From Agaricus subrufescens (taxonomy: Eukaryota; Basidiomycota; Agaricomycetes; Agaricales; Agaricaceae), in assembly GCA_029945375.1 (NCBI GenBank), contig CM057068.1, positions 62,001-126,000 of the forward strand: 64,000 nucleotides of DNA. The letters run 5' to 3'. This document shows positions 47,477-58,523 of the stretch, piece after piece (within the stretch, counting starts at the first letter, position 1; each line of letters starts with the position of its first letter). Both the position numbers and the translations under genes were made by a program. The notes under the pieces are model-generated. The model saw only the letters and a program-made list of their open reading frames with translations, searched no databases and had not been told where the DNA came from.

Positions 47477-47994
47477 TACACTTTTGCAATAGTTTTGGAA
47501 TATGTCTTTGTCCTTAGGCTCCTATTTGTTGTACGTTATAAAACAAACTATATAACAGATATTGAGTCAATAATAGAATCCGATAGACCATAATTATTGG
47601 GATAGTTTTCTGAGATCACTGTAAGTACTGAGAAGTTGCACAGAGGCATTGGTCGTTCTGTCGAGGCCATGACGTCAAGTGTGATATGACGATATACATA
47701 CTCATATTCAGTGCACATCCTCCAACTCCCCCCATTTGGTACTTGAGTCTGTCACTTCTCGTTAGCTCACTTCCCAGAGAAATTGGAAGATGGGAGCACA
47801 TAATCCTTCAGGGATGGAATAAGCGGGGATGATCGGCAGCGAAGTGTCGCAAATCGTGATAATTACCATAGAATACAATCATGCTTATATAATCGCGATT
47901 TGGCATATTGTGCTTATATAATTGCAATCTATGACTACATATATGACAATAGATTAATCATGATTATAAACTAATTACCACAATACAGTACTAA
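47477..47994. other. AT-rich spacer flanking the MITE
   Basis: About 520 bases. The stretch 47860-47990 is strongly AT-rich, with GCTTATATAAT twice (about 47883 and 47911) and short palindromes such as AATCATGATT. No gene seen. Confidence 0.5.
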
Positions 47995-48350
47995 CACGGC
48001 GGACAAACAGTTGTCAAATGGAGGTAGCGGGTTTGATGTCAAGTGGTACAATACTGATGCGTCAAATCAGGAGTCAATTACCTCATCTGTCACGCTTCAC
48101 AAGTCGGGTGATATGAATGAGCCAATGTACGGGCCTTATGGCTGTTACAAGGACTTCCAGATACGAGATAAGTACTGATACCTGTTGTCTTTCCTATACT
48201 AACTCCAGGTAAGCCTATTAAGTAGTCTAATATATGCTAAGAGGATCCACGTCACACCTGTGACATGGCGCATCAATGGTTGCCGACGATCTGACAAACC
48301 GCTTGACATCAAACCCCCTACCTCCATTTGACAGCTAATTGTCCGCCGTG
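47995..48350. mobile_element. MITE-like non-autonomous DNA transposon
   Basis: A 356-bp element bounded by terminal inverted repeats. The left end begins CACGGCGGACAA; the right end is its reverse complement TTGTCCGCCGTG. The inverted similarity extends inward about 45-50 bases (TGTCAAATGGAGGTAG.GGG, then TTTGATGTCAAG, on the left; the complement on the right) with few mismatches, and weakly further. TAA directly flanks both ends (47992-47994 and 48351-48353), consistent with a 3-bp target duplication as made by PIF/Harbinger elements. There is no coding capacity. The family assignment is inference from the TAA duplication only. Confidence 0.8.
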
Positions 48351-48699
48351 TAAGATCGCCTTTTACTAGACATACACCCTCTGAGATCATCAAGAAACAA
48401 CACAAACTCAGGACTAGACGGTCTACAATATCTTGTGTCGTGTAAACCTAGATGATAAAGGCTTCTGATCGTGTCAACATGAGTGCGTAAGCATTGCCGT
48501 TAGTCACACGACCCTGGATTGGCTTGGAGCCTTCAATAATCGGCTTACACCATTTCGCTGACAAGATGCTCACATCGGGGTAGCGAGAATGTACTCGGCT
48601 AGAGGTGCTGACAGACCTTGTTTTTTTGTCCAATCCAAGACTATAACGTCACTTTCACTAATTATTTCAAGCTTCTTGCGAGACTGGACGATCTGTGGT
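48351..48699. other. Intergenic region upstream of the AIF-like gene
   Basis: About 350 bases between the MITE and the TATA box of the next gene. Nothing else was recognised. Confidence 0.4.
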
Positions 48700-48707
48700 T
48701 ATAAAAG
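48700..48707 (+). promoter_or_regulatory. TATA box of the AIF-like gene
   Basis: TATAAAAG about 95 bp upstream of ATG 48803. Confidence 0.55.
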
Positions 48708-48802
48708 CCTGTTGCTGCTGGCCATCCAATCCTCACTTCAAACCATCCTCCTCTCCCTGTCACTGGTACACCCCATCTGCAACCCCCCCGCTACTGATCG
48801 TC

Positions 48803-50135
48803 ATGGCCAAGAATCTTCCAAATGTTGTCATTGTTGGCGCTGGAACTGCGGGTATACGTGCGGCATACCTTCTCACTCAGAAGCTCGACACAAGCAAATT
48901 CAACCTAGTTATCATTAATCCACGACCATACCATATCATCTACACTGCCACAGCACGCGCTGTGGTGTCCGACAAAGACAATCTTAGAGAGAAGATATTT
49001 GTTCCCATAGAGGAAGTATTAAAAGGCAAAGGCAGATTTATCGAGGGTAAAGTGACCAAGGTTGAACCTCGTGATGGCGGTGGTTATCTAGTGCTGTCCA
49101 CCGGCGAAATGCTTTCGTATCGGGCCTTGATCCTAGCTACTGGCGCTTCATGGGCCAGCCCTTTCCAATTTCCGGAGGCCTCAGATGGTCTTGATGACTA
49201 CCTGAGCTCATCAAGAAGATTGTTCGGAGATGCGAATAGTATAGTGCTTGTAGGTGCTGGGGCAGTAGGAAGTGGTACGTATCATATTGTTTGGTCACAT
49301 ATCTTGTTAACAAATGCTTTACAGAAGTCGCTGGTGAACTGAGAGATATCTATCCTGTAAGGCATAGTTGGTAGCTAGCGCTGCTTAATCACTGACAAAT
49401 CATTTAGGACAAGAAAATTACGATTGTCCATGGGTCAAACCTTCCTATGAATGATACGTACTCGACCAAGTTCCGTAAAGCAGTTCAAAAGAGTCTCGAA
49501 GCGCGGGATATTGATTTAGTCCTCGACGATTATATCGACACGATACCAGATCTTCAGGAGCCTGTTACAAAAATAACGACAAGAAAAGGCAAGGAAATTA
49601 AAACGGATCTCGTGGTATGTATAACCTTATGCCGCCGCTGAAACAATTTTTACATTGAATCTCTAAGATCTCAACCCGTGGTCAATTGCCGAACACGTCC
49701 CTCTTTGTTGAATCTTTTGGAAAAAGTATCTTGTCGTCGCGAGGATTAGTGAAGGTCGAGCCAACGCTGCAACTCACTGGACATGACGATATATTTGTTA
49801 TTGGCGATGTCGTCGATTGGGTCGAGCAGAAGCAAGCTGCTAAAGCAAACGCACATGCGAATTTAATAGTCCCAAATGTACTCGCTGTTCTACAGGACAA
49901 GACGCCACGAAACAAATACAAAGGTTCTATGGAGGGTATCTTTGTGTCTAACGGCAAGGTAAAAGGTCCTTGTTTATGTGTAACTGTTACGAGATTTCTG
50001 ATTTGATTTTAGAGCGGCGGTGTGGGTTATGTGAGTATGATGGGAGGGATCACTTTTGGGGATTGGGTCACCCGCGTGCTAAAGGCAGATAATTTAGTTG
50101 TGCCGATGCTGCGTGGTTATATCGGCTTGAAATAG
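48803..50135 (+). CDS. AIF/AMID (FSP1)-like FAD-dependent oxidoreductase
   Basis: Pyridine-nucleotide-disulphide-oxidoreductase-fold enzyme related to AIFM2/FSP1 and Ndi-type quinone reductases. Exons 48803-49274, 49325-49356, 49408-49614, 49668-49958, 50013-50135, giving 374 residues. FAD-binding motif VVIVGAGTAGIRAAYLL at residue 8, followed by NPRPYHIIYTATARAVV, typical of the AMID group. The second GxGxxG (NAD(P)H site) is IVLVGAGAVGSEVAGEL, split by an intron. The FAD-closing motif is DDIFVIGDVVDW. ALILATGAS is the conserved ATG box. The C-terminus is GGVGYVSMMGGITFGDWVTRVLK. No mitochondrial presequence or transmembrane helix is evident, so location is open. Family members use NAD(P)H to reduce quinones; the substrate here is unknown. 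The first ATG after the TATA box is used. Confidence 0.92.
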
Positions 50136-50987
50136 CCTCATTGTCAACGATTTTCGATTATTCCAGTGATTGGATTCTCTTGTAGTCTATATATTCCATC
50201 AGTAATCTCGCTCTATTTCTAATACGCCATGTTTAATGCTTATAGTAATGCTTTGTAACACGAAGACACGACGCTGTTACGCTTCACGTAATATAAGTGT
50301 GATTAGGCTTGCTTGTGTTATAGGGATAATTCCAGGATAATTCCCTCGTCTGACTGACTTTGTTCTTGGTTTATGGAATTATCTGATGCAGGATCAAACC
50401 TTGAAACGTTTGCATTGACTTTGTAAGGTCAACTTGTCTAGGTAGGCTTGTTAAACATGTCGCATAACTCTTGATGTAAAATCAGTGGCGATTTCACCGC
50501 AGACTCAACAGCAATGGGTTTCAAGGTAACGGTAGTGCTGATGGTGGACGGTTGAACACAGGTTGAACACGCTGCGGCAATGACAACGGCACTATAAATC
50601 CGCCTTTGCCGGTGCACAGGCGCAACTCGGAGCCTGGGAAGCGCCTTTGGTGTAGAGGAAAATTAGATTCAGGGCTGGTGTTTCGAAAACCTATTCTTTT
50701 GTGTTGTTCAGGCGTTGTTCGGACGCCGGGGGAGACTTCTAACACTTGTTCATGATCATATGCACGCTGTTTTCCCCTGTCGAACCCAGGGTTCAGAAGT
50801 CACAATGTCACTCAGTCACAATGGATCGGCTCGAAAGGGATTAGACCCTGATCTAGTACCGCCGAGGACAATGGCATTCCGACCATAAAATACGGACAGC
50901 CACCTCTCGTCTCTTCTTCCAACTGCTCTCTCAGCACCGGTCGCAAGAAAACGGATAGACGTTTGCATACGATTGACTCTTTTACCC
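50136..50987. other. Intergenic region
   Basis: About 850 bases between two same-strand genes. It includes the 3' UTR of the AIF-like gene and the promoter of the Ser/Pro-rich protein. No RNA gene or repeat was recognised. Confidence 0.45.
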
Positions 50988-53076
50988 ATGAACTCTGGTG
51001 CGTGTCGCCGTTCTAAGTCCCGTCTTGTTCCCAAAATAGAAGCCAATTTCATCTGCTATTGTATTTCCAGCCTTCTTCAGGGAAATTATTTTGCGTCGCC
51101 AAACGAGGTTCAATCAAACTCACGAAAATGGAAGAAAGCCCATACCAGCTAAAACACGGAGCGTCTCAACAGGAAGCCTCAACATCGTCCTCGAAGAGCT
51201 CGACTCTATGGACCTCAACGCGCCTACACCCACGACGAGAGCACAGCGCCGCCGCGCCCTCAGTAGTATACCGAGAGAGCTAAAGACGGCCCTTGAAGAT
51301 ATTTCCGAAGAAGCTTCTCCTCTGAAATCGTTCAACCTGCCCCTACCACCCTTACCAACGCCATCATCTCCCTCCCGGTCACGCAAGTCTTCTCCTTTAT
51401 TGTCCTCGTCGCCGCCTTCAAGCCCGGACTCGCACAAAGCGACCCTACCCCTAACACCATCTTCATCTGTTGATGAATTGCCGCTACCGCCACCCGCTAT
51501 GAAACTAAAAAGACTTGCAACTGTCAAGCCCCTTGTCATTAACAAATTAAACAGGCCCGCTGTTGAACGGCCTGGGGATTCTGACTCGGAAGATTCCGAC
51601 TCAGAGTGGTATACCCGCGAATTTTCATCTCTCCTTTCTGTTCATTCTACTTTCCAACCCATGCCTGCGGCCCACCGAGATTCGATATTCGTAGCACCCT
51701 CGGATTCACCTTTTTCACCTATATCTACTTCTTTCTTCAGGCGTCATCGAAGAAAGTCTAGTGGTGTACATGCTTCCCCTCCGCCTGTACCATCCATCCC
51801 ACCCCAATTCCGGTCAGCAAAGTGCGACAAGTCTCTTCCTATAACTGCTCCTCGGCGACCCCCTCCGCGAACGAGCATTCCTGATGACGCATGCTCCGCG
51901 TTTTCACTGTCCATCTATACAGATGATATTGTCGACGTTGAACGAAGTCCGTTGAGCATATATTCGCCAGGGTCTACTCGCATGGCTGTCCGCAAAGACC
52001 TTGACGAGGACGTTGAATTCCCTGAAGAATTCGATGTGCAGGTGGATTGTCCTATGATGTTACCTTTTTCGTTTCCTGGTTCACCTATCGATCCTGAAGC
52101 TGATATTGCGACCGGATTTGAAGATTTTTCTCTACAAAAGGAGGGCGTTGGCCCAGCATCCCCACTTGTGACAGGATTAGGTGTTGGTTTCCTCTTGGAG
52201 GAATCCGATTATGGCGGGCAAGCCGGCCTGGGTCCCCATGTTGTGGCTCCTCGGATCAGCCTCACTTCCCCACCTCCTTCGCCGACGGCACAGGAATCTC
52301 GTTCACCGCACCCCCCACCACCATCTGCTCTTGCTATGTCCCCAGTACTCCCTCCTCCTCGTCCTCGACGCTGCTCGACCATCTCAAATCTCTCTTCCAT
52401 TTCCTTCCCCCCTTCTCCAAGTATTCCCCATCATGATCTACCCTCAGCGGAATGCGTTGCTCAAGATGACGATTTCGACGAAAGAAAACTCGGTCTTAAA
52501 TCCAAATGGTCCTCTTCCTCGATATCATCTCTTCAAGAAGGACATATGTCTTCACCAAGGTTTCCTGCGGCATCCAAGCTGAAGATGTATTTCCAGGGAC
52601 AACACAAACGCCGTGTCAACACCTCTACCTTGTCGGGCCTTGTTTCCACTAAATCTTCGAGGTCATCATCGCCTGCGAAAAGCAAAAGGAAGTCGAAGAA
52701 AGGAACGAAAAAAGAGAGGGGTGGGAGCGACGATGTGTTAGTAATCGGGTATAACGAAATTTCTTCTCCCAGACCGTCATTCCACTATTCTCCTTTCAGC
52801 CCACCTACAAGTCCTCGCAGCTCTGGCGATAGGACCCTCGTTTCATCGCCACGTCATTCATCGGATATGCTCGACATACCACCTATTCTTCCTGCCTCTT
52901 CAATTTCCGGCCGCTATCACGGGCACGTCAGATGTCCATCCCAAAGTAGTGCCATAAGCGACAGTGGAAGTGATTCCTCGCATATTAGCGTGGCTAGCCA
53001 TTTGAGTAATTCGAATGGAACGGGCTTGTGGCGTAAGCCCATACCCTTAGACATCTTTGGGAAGAATAGCACTTAG
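50988..53076 (+). CDS. Ser/Pro-rich, largely disordered protein of unknown function
   Basis: No domain recognised. The 660-codon frame lacks a usable ATG at its beginning. A 10-nt first exon (50988-50997, encoding MNS plus one base) joined over intron 50998-51070 (donor GTGCGT, acceptor TTTCCAG) restores phase and supplies the start. Exon 2 is 51071-53076, total 671 residues. Composition is very rich in Ser and Pro, with repeated SPxx sites (for example SPSRSRKSSPLL, SFHYSPFSPPTSPRSSGD), suggesting phosphoregulation. A basic cluster (KSKRKSKKGTKKERG) could be a nuclear localisation signal. The segment RRRALSSIPRELKTALEDISEE near the N-terminus looks helical and may be the most conserved part. 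Long, stop-free and with clear codon bias, so coding is secure even though function is not. Confidence 0.8.
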
Positions 53077-53458
53077 GCTCTATTCCTACCCTTTCTTGCA
53101 CAGATGAGCCTCGTTTTTGAATTTCCAGGAAGGCTCGTGATATGAGGTTGTTTTTCGTATTATTTATCTTGTAGCATTTATGTGACTTTGCAACACTTAT
53201 TTCTCACATACTTACAAACTAATTCATAGCAAGTTCTCCATTTGTTGACTGTCTATTTCCATACATTTAGAAGACTCTCATAAACACTGTATCTACGTGT
53301 TCCATTGTAATTCCTTGTCAGAATATTGTCAGAATACCTTCGAGTTCCGAAGCGTGAGAATATCCTCAATTATCTGACGGAGCGGAGATCGAGATTCGAC
53401 GCGTCTTGTTCTCTCACTTCCACCAACGACCATCTGCAATCCGTCCTGTACATCCACA
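53077..53458. other. Intergenic spacer
   Basis: About 380 bases. 3' UTR of the Ser/Pro-rich gene and the promoter of the RecQ gene. Nothing else seen. Confidence 0.5.
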
Positions 53459-56400
53459 ATGAGCGATTATGAGTCCAATTTTCTTAATGACGAGATCGAT
53501 TCCGATGACGTTTGTCGCTGCTCATCACCTTACGCGTTTAAGCGGATTTTTTCTTATGCCAAAACTAGCCTCAAATGCAGGTTATCCTGAAGTTATCAGA
53601 ACTGGAATCACACCGGTCTCCCCCATCAGCTAGAAGTCCTGAGAATGTACCCAGCTCCTCGACTCTAACCCTCGATTCCCACAATCATCATCCCAATAGC
53701 CCTTCAAAATTCAAACCCCATGGCACGGTCGCCAATCTCTCTCAAACCAACGGAGCTGGTACTCGAGACGGCAATACATTAGCACTTCGTGCCAAGGTTC
53801 AAACAATAGAACGTCGTATTGCCGGTAAAGACGCGGAAATAACGTCATTGAAGAGGAGGATCCAGGACTTGAACACGGAATTGGACTTTGAAACGAGTCA
53901 AAGACGCGAACTTGTGAAAGAGCTTGAAGATATCAAAAGCGTATTGAATCCCAGAACCTCATTATCCAGCAATTTGAATACGTCTAGTTCAGTCTCACAG
54001 AAGGGGAAGGGGAAGGGGAAGATGATAGGGGGCATCGACTATGAGAATGGAGATTTTGCATGGATGAGTTCTCTTAAGAAGACAATGAAGAACGTGTTTG
54101 GAATTGACAGTTTTCGCCTCTGCCAGCTTGGGTGCGTGTTTCTCCAGTACTGACTTTGGATGCTTTTGGTATTCATTTGATTGTCGGTAGGGTGTGTAAT
54201 GCCAACATGGACGGGCGTGATATAGTGGTCGTGATGCCTACTGGCGGCGGAAAATCTCTCACTTACCAGCTGCCAGCCCTATTAACTCCGGGGTGCACCC
54301 TAGTCGTCTCTCCCCTTCTCTCACTTATCACGGATCAAGTACTACATTTGCAAGAGCACAGGAGTAAGTGCCCTCCTTTTTGTGTAAACACGACACTTAG
54401 TTTGCCCGTCGTACTAGTTAATGCGGTGGCCTTGACAGGATCGATGCGTGACGCTGAACGGAAGGCTATTGAGCATCAGCTGAGATCTCTAGCATCAGGA
54501 TCATCGCAGGACGAAATCAAGTTATGCTATGTGACGGTAAGCGACCACCCTCCATTACATTTGAGCTGAGGGCAGATACATATACTTGTGAGTGTAGCCG
54601 GAGAAGTTGCAGAAAAACAAATCCTTTCAGAAGCTTTTACAAGACCTAGCTAACGCAGGGAAGTTATCGCGTATAGTAATTGATGAAGCACATTGTGTCT
54701 CCGCGATGGGACATGACTTTCGGTGAGATATTTAAGTAAAGATTTGTTTTGCTTATCCTGATCTTGTCCTAGACCGGATTATGCGAAACTTCACAATTTA
54801 AGATTGCTTTTACCATCGGTCCCAATCATGGCACTTTCTGCCACGTGCCCTCCCAATGTTCGTGAAGACTTACTTAAAATCTTAAAGCTACCCGCCATCG
54901 TTGACGGTCGGAGTGCGATAGTTCTTTTGCACGTTTGGTCACCCCTAACGACTTTGTAGATGCAGGGAGAGAAGGAACAGTGTTCTTTTCTGCCCCACTC
55001 TATCGAAAAAACCTACACTATACCGTTGTACCCAAGTCGTCGAGTTCAGCCAACATGACAAAAGTTATGGTCGATTATATCCTTGAACACCATCCTAATG
55101 ATACCGGAATAGTATATTGTTTATCGAAAAAAGTAAGATGACTTAATTTGTGCTCCCTTGCTTTGTTTTGACTTGGCGTCAATTGCCAGGACTCGGAAAA
55201 GGTGGCGAAAGAACTGCAGGAACTTAGTGATAACAAGATTAGAACGGGTATCTATCACTCTGAGCGACCGGACAGCGAAAAAGCTAAGCTTCATAATGAT
55301 TGGAGGGAGGGTAGGATCAAGGTCGTGTGTGCAACAATAGGTGAACACTCGCTTCCTACGTTGCTTACCCTACTCTGGATGACTGAACCCTCGATGGCGT
55401 AAAAAGCGTTTGGTTTGGGTATTGACAAAGGAGATGTACGATTTGTCCTTCATCATTCCGTGCGTACTTTAAGCTTCCATGACGGTGGTTTTTAATAACG
55501 ACATTTCTCGCGAGCAGCTCCCAGTCTGTACCCGTCCAATATCATTCATGAGTTGAATGACTGATTGCTGGGTCGGCAGAAATCTGTCGAGGGCTTTTAC
55601 CAGGAATCCGGTCGAGCCGGACGAGATGGCAAGGACGCGGACTGTATTCTTTACTATCGACCGCAGGATGTGACAAAGCTCCTATCGATGACAATCGGAG
55701 ACCGCCACGGCAAAGATAAGCGTAGGCCTTCTTTGTATTTCATTACAAACCAAGCCACTCATTCGAATGGTATAGTCCATGCCGTCCTTGACTTCGCCTC
55801 AAATCTACGACAATGCAGGAAAATTTTGTTTGCACAGTGAGTCTTTAATAAGACTGGGGAATTATACGTCAACTCTGACGATCCTCTATGCATATAGATA
55901 CTTTTCCCATTCCTCTTCTCTCTCAATATCGTCATGGACTACCGAAGATCAAGACGCTCTAGAGCGATGCGGCCACTGTGATAACTGCAAGCGCCCGTAT
56001 GACGCCACCGAAAGTCGAGATGTCGCAGTACAAACTTGGCAACTACTAAAGATCGTCCAATATTTACACAACAATGATGCAAAGATAACTTTGAAATCAC
56101 TAGTGGATATAGCTAAAAATGCCGGTCGTGGCGCTTTCCAAGTTGGCAAAGGTGCAGTCAGACGGAAAGAGAGAATCGACTTGGAGGAAGTTGCTGGAGG
56201 AGTAGTTGAACTCTCTAAGATCGTGAGTCATCCCTCTGCATCATGTATAACATTGAGATTGACAAAACTTAGGACATCGAACACCTCATTGTTTCATTAC
56301 TCCTTAAGGGTTATCTTAAGGAAAGTTTTGTAGCTGGACCGTATACTACTAATGTCTATTTGATTCCGGGACCCAAGGCACCCCGATTCATTTATTTATC

Positions 56401-56722
56401 CAAGGAAGAATTATCCGAGGTTGAAATGCTCTTCCTCAAACCGGTGCCAAGATCGCGTGGTGGCAAGAAGAAAAGGGAGGTGGAGGACGAGGTGGAGGAC
56501 GAGGAGGAGGAGGACGAGGAGCCCCGCGCGATCAAACGCCGGAAAATCATCAAGAGAGCGCCCACAAACAAAGAGAAGAAGAGGATTGAATGCGAAGAGA
56601 TCATTACGAGTGATGAAAACTCAAGCGTAGAAGAGGTTGGCTGGATCAGAACGTATAGAGATTTTCCAGCACCAAAACTAGGGCAGGCATCTGATGATAT
56701 CTTGGAATTATCGTCGGACTGA
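53459..56722 (+). CDS. RecQ-family DNA helicase
   Basis: ATP-dependent 3'-5' helicase for replication and repair in the nucleus. Fourteen exons: 53459-53509, 53581-54131, 54191-54363, 54418-54536, 54598-54722, 54773-54906, 54966-55132, 55190-55340, 55407-55459, 55518-55523, 55580-55721, 55776-55836, 55898-56222, 56273-56722; 835 residues, all phases consistent. A coiled coil ([20 protein letters not shown]) precedes the core. Motifs: [16 protein letters not shown] (I), [14 protein letters not shown] (Ia), [18 protein letters not shown] (II plus loop), ALSAT (III), [15 protein letters not shown] (IV), [18 protein letters not shown] (V), [17 protein letters not shown] (VI). The zinc site is QCRKIL...CGHCDNC, followed by a winged helix. 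There is no HRDC domain; the tail is acidic then basic ([17 protein letters not shown], a likely nuclear signal). The 6-nt exon encodes Leu-Pro of HHSLPKSVEG. The aromatic-rich loop usually reads SQWGHDFRP; here it is SAMGHDFRP. Confidence 0.93.
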
Positions 56723-56789
56723 TAGGAGGGTACAAAATCTATTCATTCCACGAGAATACGAACTTTTAACAATACAACTCTACTAGCGA

Positions 56790-58413
56790 TTATTTAAGGT
56801 AGATCTTCATGCCTTGGCCATTGTTGGGGTCTACAGTTGCAATTAATAATCATGCCTAAGCCTCACAAAATAGGAAAACTCACCGAATTTGATGCCAGCG
56901 GTGGTCATGGCGCTCGAGAAGTCCATGGTTTGCGCGTTGGTCAATTGTCCGGGTCCGTCGATCGACAACACCTTGACAGATGTGATGTTCGTGGCAATGG
57001 TGTACAAGAATCTAGTCATAGCGTATGAGTTTTCGTATTCAAGGTCAAATGTGGTGTCACTTACTCCTTGCCATTGATGGGAACAATGTCGAAATCGAGG
57101 ATACCGTCAGTAGGGCCTTGTGGGTAGCTCTGCAAAGCATCATGTCAGTCCTTGCTCTTGACTTACGGGATACAGGAACCGCTCACCTTGACAATCGTCG
57201 GCTTCAAGTCCGCATCGAGGCTGATCTCGGAGATGATGTAGATGGTACCATCAAGGACGAAGAAGTGACCAGTGGTGTTGCTGTATCCAGACCAGCAAAT
57301 GGAGGCCATGGGGTGGATCGGGGTGAGGGAAGCACGGGGACCTTGGACACCTTGTGGGAGACCTTCCAAATCCCAGACGTAGAAGCCGGCAGCACCGTCG
57401 GCACCGAAGATGGCGTTCTCTCCCGGAATGGGGGTCATGGCGAAGGGTTGCAGGGCACCTGCAGGTACTGGAATATTAACGGGGCAGTCCGAGAGCGAAT
57501 CATCGCTGTTGATATCGTAGACAACGAAGTAACCCGGGTGCTCGTCAACGTTGATAGCGGGATCTGTAGCCTTGACTGCGATGTAGAGCTTCGACTCATC
57601 TTCGGAGAAGATCAAACTACTGGCTGTCCCAGCTGTTCCGGTGGGAGGAGTAGTTTGGGTCATTCCCAGAGAGCGAACGGTGTTGGGAATCTCGGTTAAA
57701 CCTGTCTGTTCATCGAGCTTGAAACAGCTGAATCCTCCTCAGTCAGTGACAGCTCAGGATGATCCGTCATAGTCATCTTACCTAACACCGTTGTTGGCAC
57801 CCGAGTTCAGAGCGCAAACCTTGTCCTCGGCCTTGTTAATGACAACAGAGACAGCGTAGTCTCCATTGCTGGAAACGGGCTTTCCGATCATGGTAAGGTT
57901 TGAGGCATCAGTCTCATCGATCTTGAAAGCTACAATTGTGCTGGAACCAGCCTAAACGATCTCAGATACAAGAACCGATCATGAGAAGAGATATACTGAC
58001 GTTCACAGTGACCAGAATACCCTTTTCCTGGGCAATTTGGACAGATCCCGCACTGAAGAGGCCGTCTGGTCCAGTGTCATGGAGACCGTGGACACCCAAG
58101 CCTCCGGTATCAATAGCGGTTCTCAGGGTCTGAAAATCATATTTAGCTGAATAAAATGTGGAAGCCAAATTAAGTTCTCACGAGCATGCCATCTGGGCCA
58201 ACGTCAGAGCCGATGATGTAGTTGCCACCGGGGTGGTTGGTCTGGACTGTAAGAAGTTTAGTACAAAAATCATTGAGGAAGCAAAAAAGATTTACAGAAT
58301 GCAGCTCCAACTGCGTCTCCCTTTGAGGTTCCCAAAACCTTGTTAACCAAGGGAGGGATGGCTTGAGACGCCATCACTAAGGACAACACGACTGATCCCA
58401 AACTAAGCAACAT
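56790..58413 (-). CDS. Secreted beta-propeller-like (lactonase/carboxymuconate cyclase-like) protein
   Basis: Extracellular protein of a common fungal family with a seven-bladed lactonase-like fold; catalytic activity is unproven. Exons on the minus strand: 58413-58296, 58246-58182, 58129-58001, 57951-57782, 57727-57187, 57129-57065, 57011-56884, 56830-56790, giving 418 residues. Signal peptide MLLSLGSVVLSLVMASQA. Conserved stretches: HPGGNYIIGSDVGPDGML, TGGLGVHGLHDTGPDGLFS, VTVNAGSSTIVAFKID, SLIFSEDESKLYIAVKA and WDLEGLPQGVQGPRASLTP. It ends NNGQGMKIYLK. The splice joins are all in phase, with good GT/AG borders. It converges with the RecQ gene, only 67 bases apart. A TATA element (TATAAAA, revcomp of 58517-58523) lies about 105 bp upstream. 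Strong codon bias suggests high expression (inference). Confidence 0.88.
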
Positions 58414-58516
58414 GGTTTCTAAGAACTGGAGCTGCGACGACAAAGGTTGAGAGGGAAGTGACCTAGAACTGTAGGTCGGAAGAAGTTGATGTCGTTCTCG
58501 AGGTCAGAGGTACCCA

Positions 58517-58523
58517 TTTTATA
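58517..58523 (-). promoter_or_regulatory. TATA box of the secreted propeller gene
   Basis: TATAAAA on the minus strand, about 105 bp upstream of ATG 58413. Confidence 0.5.
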
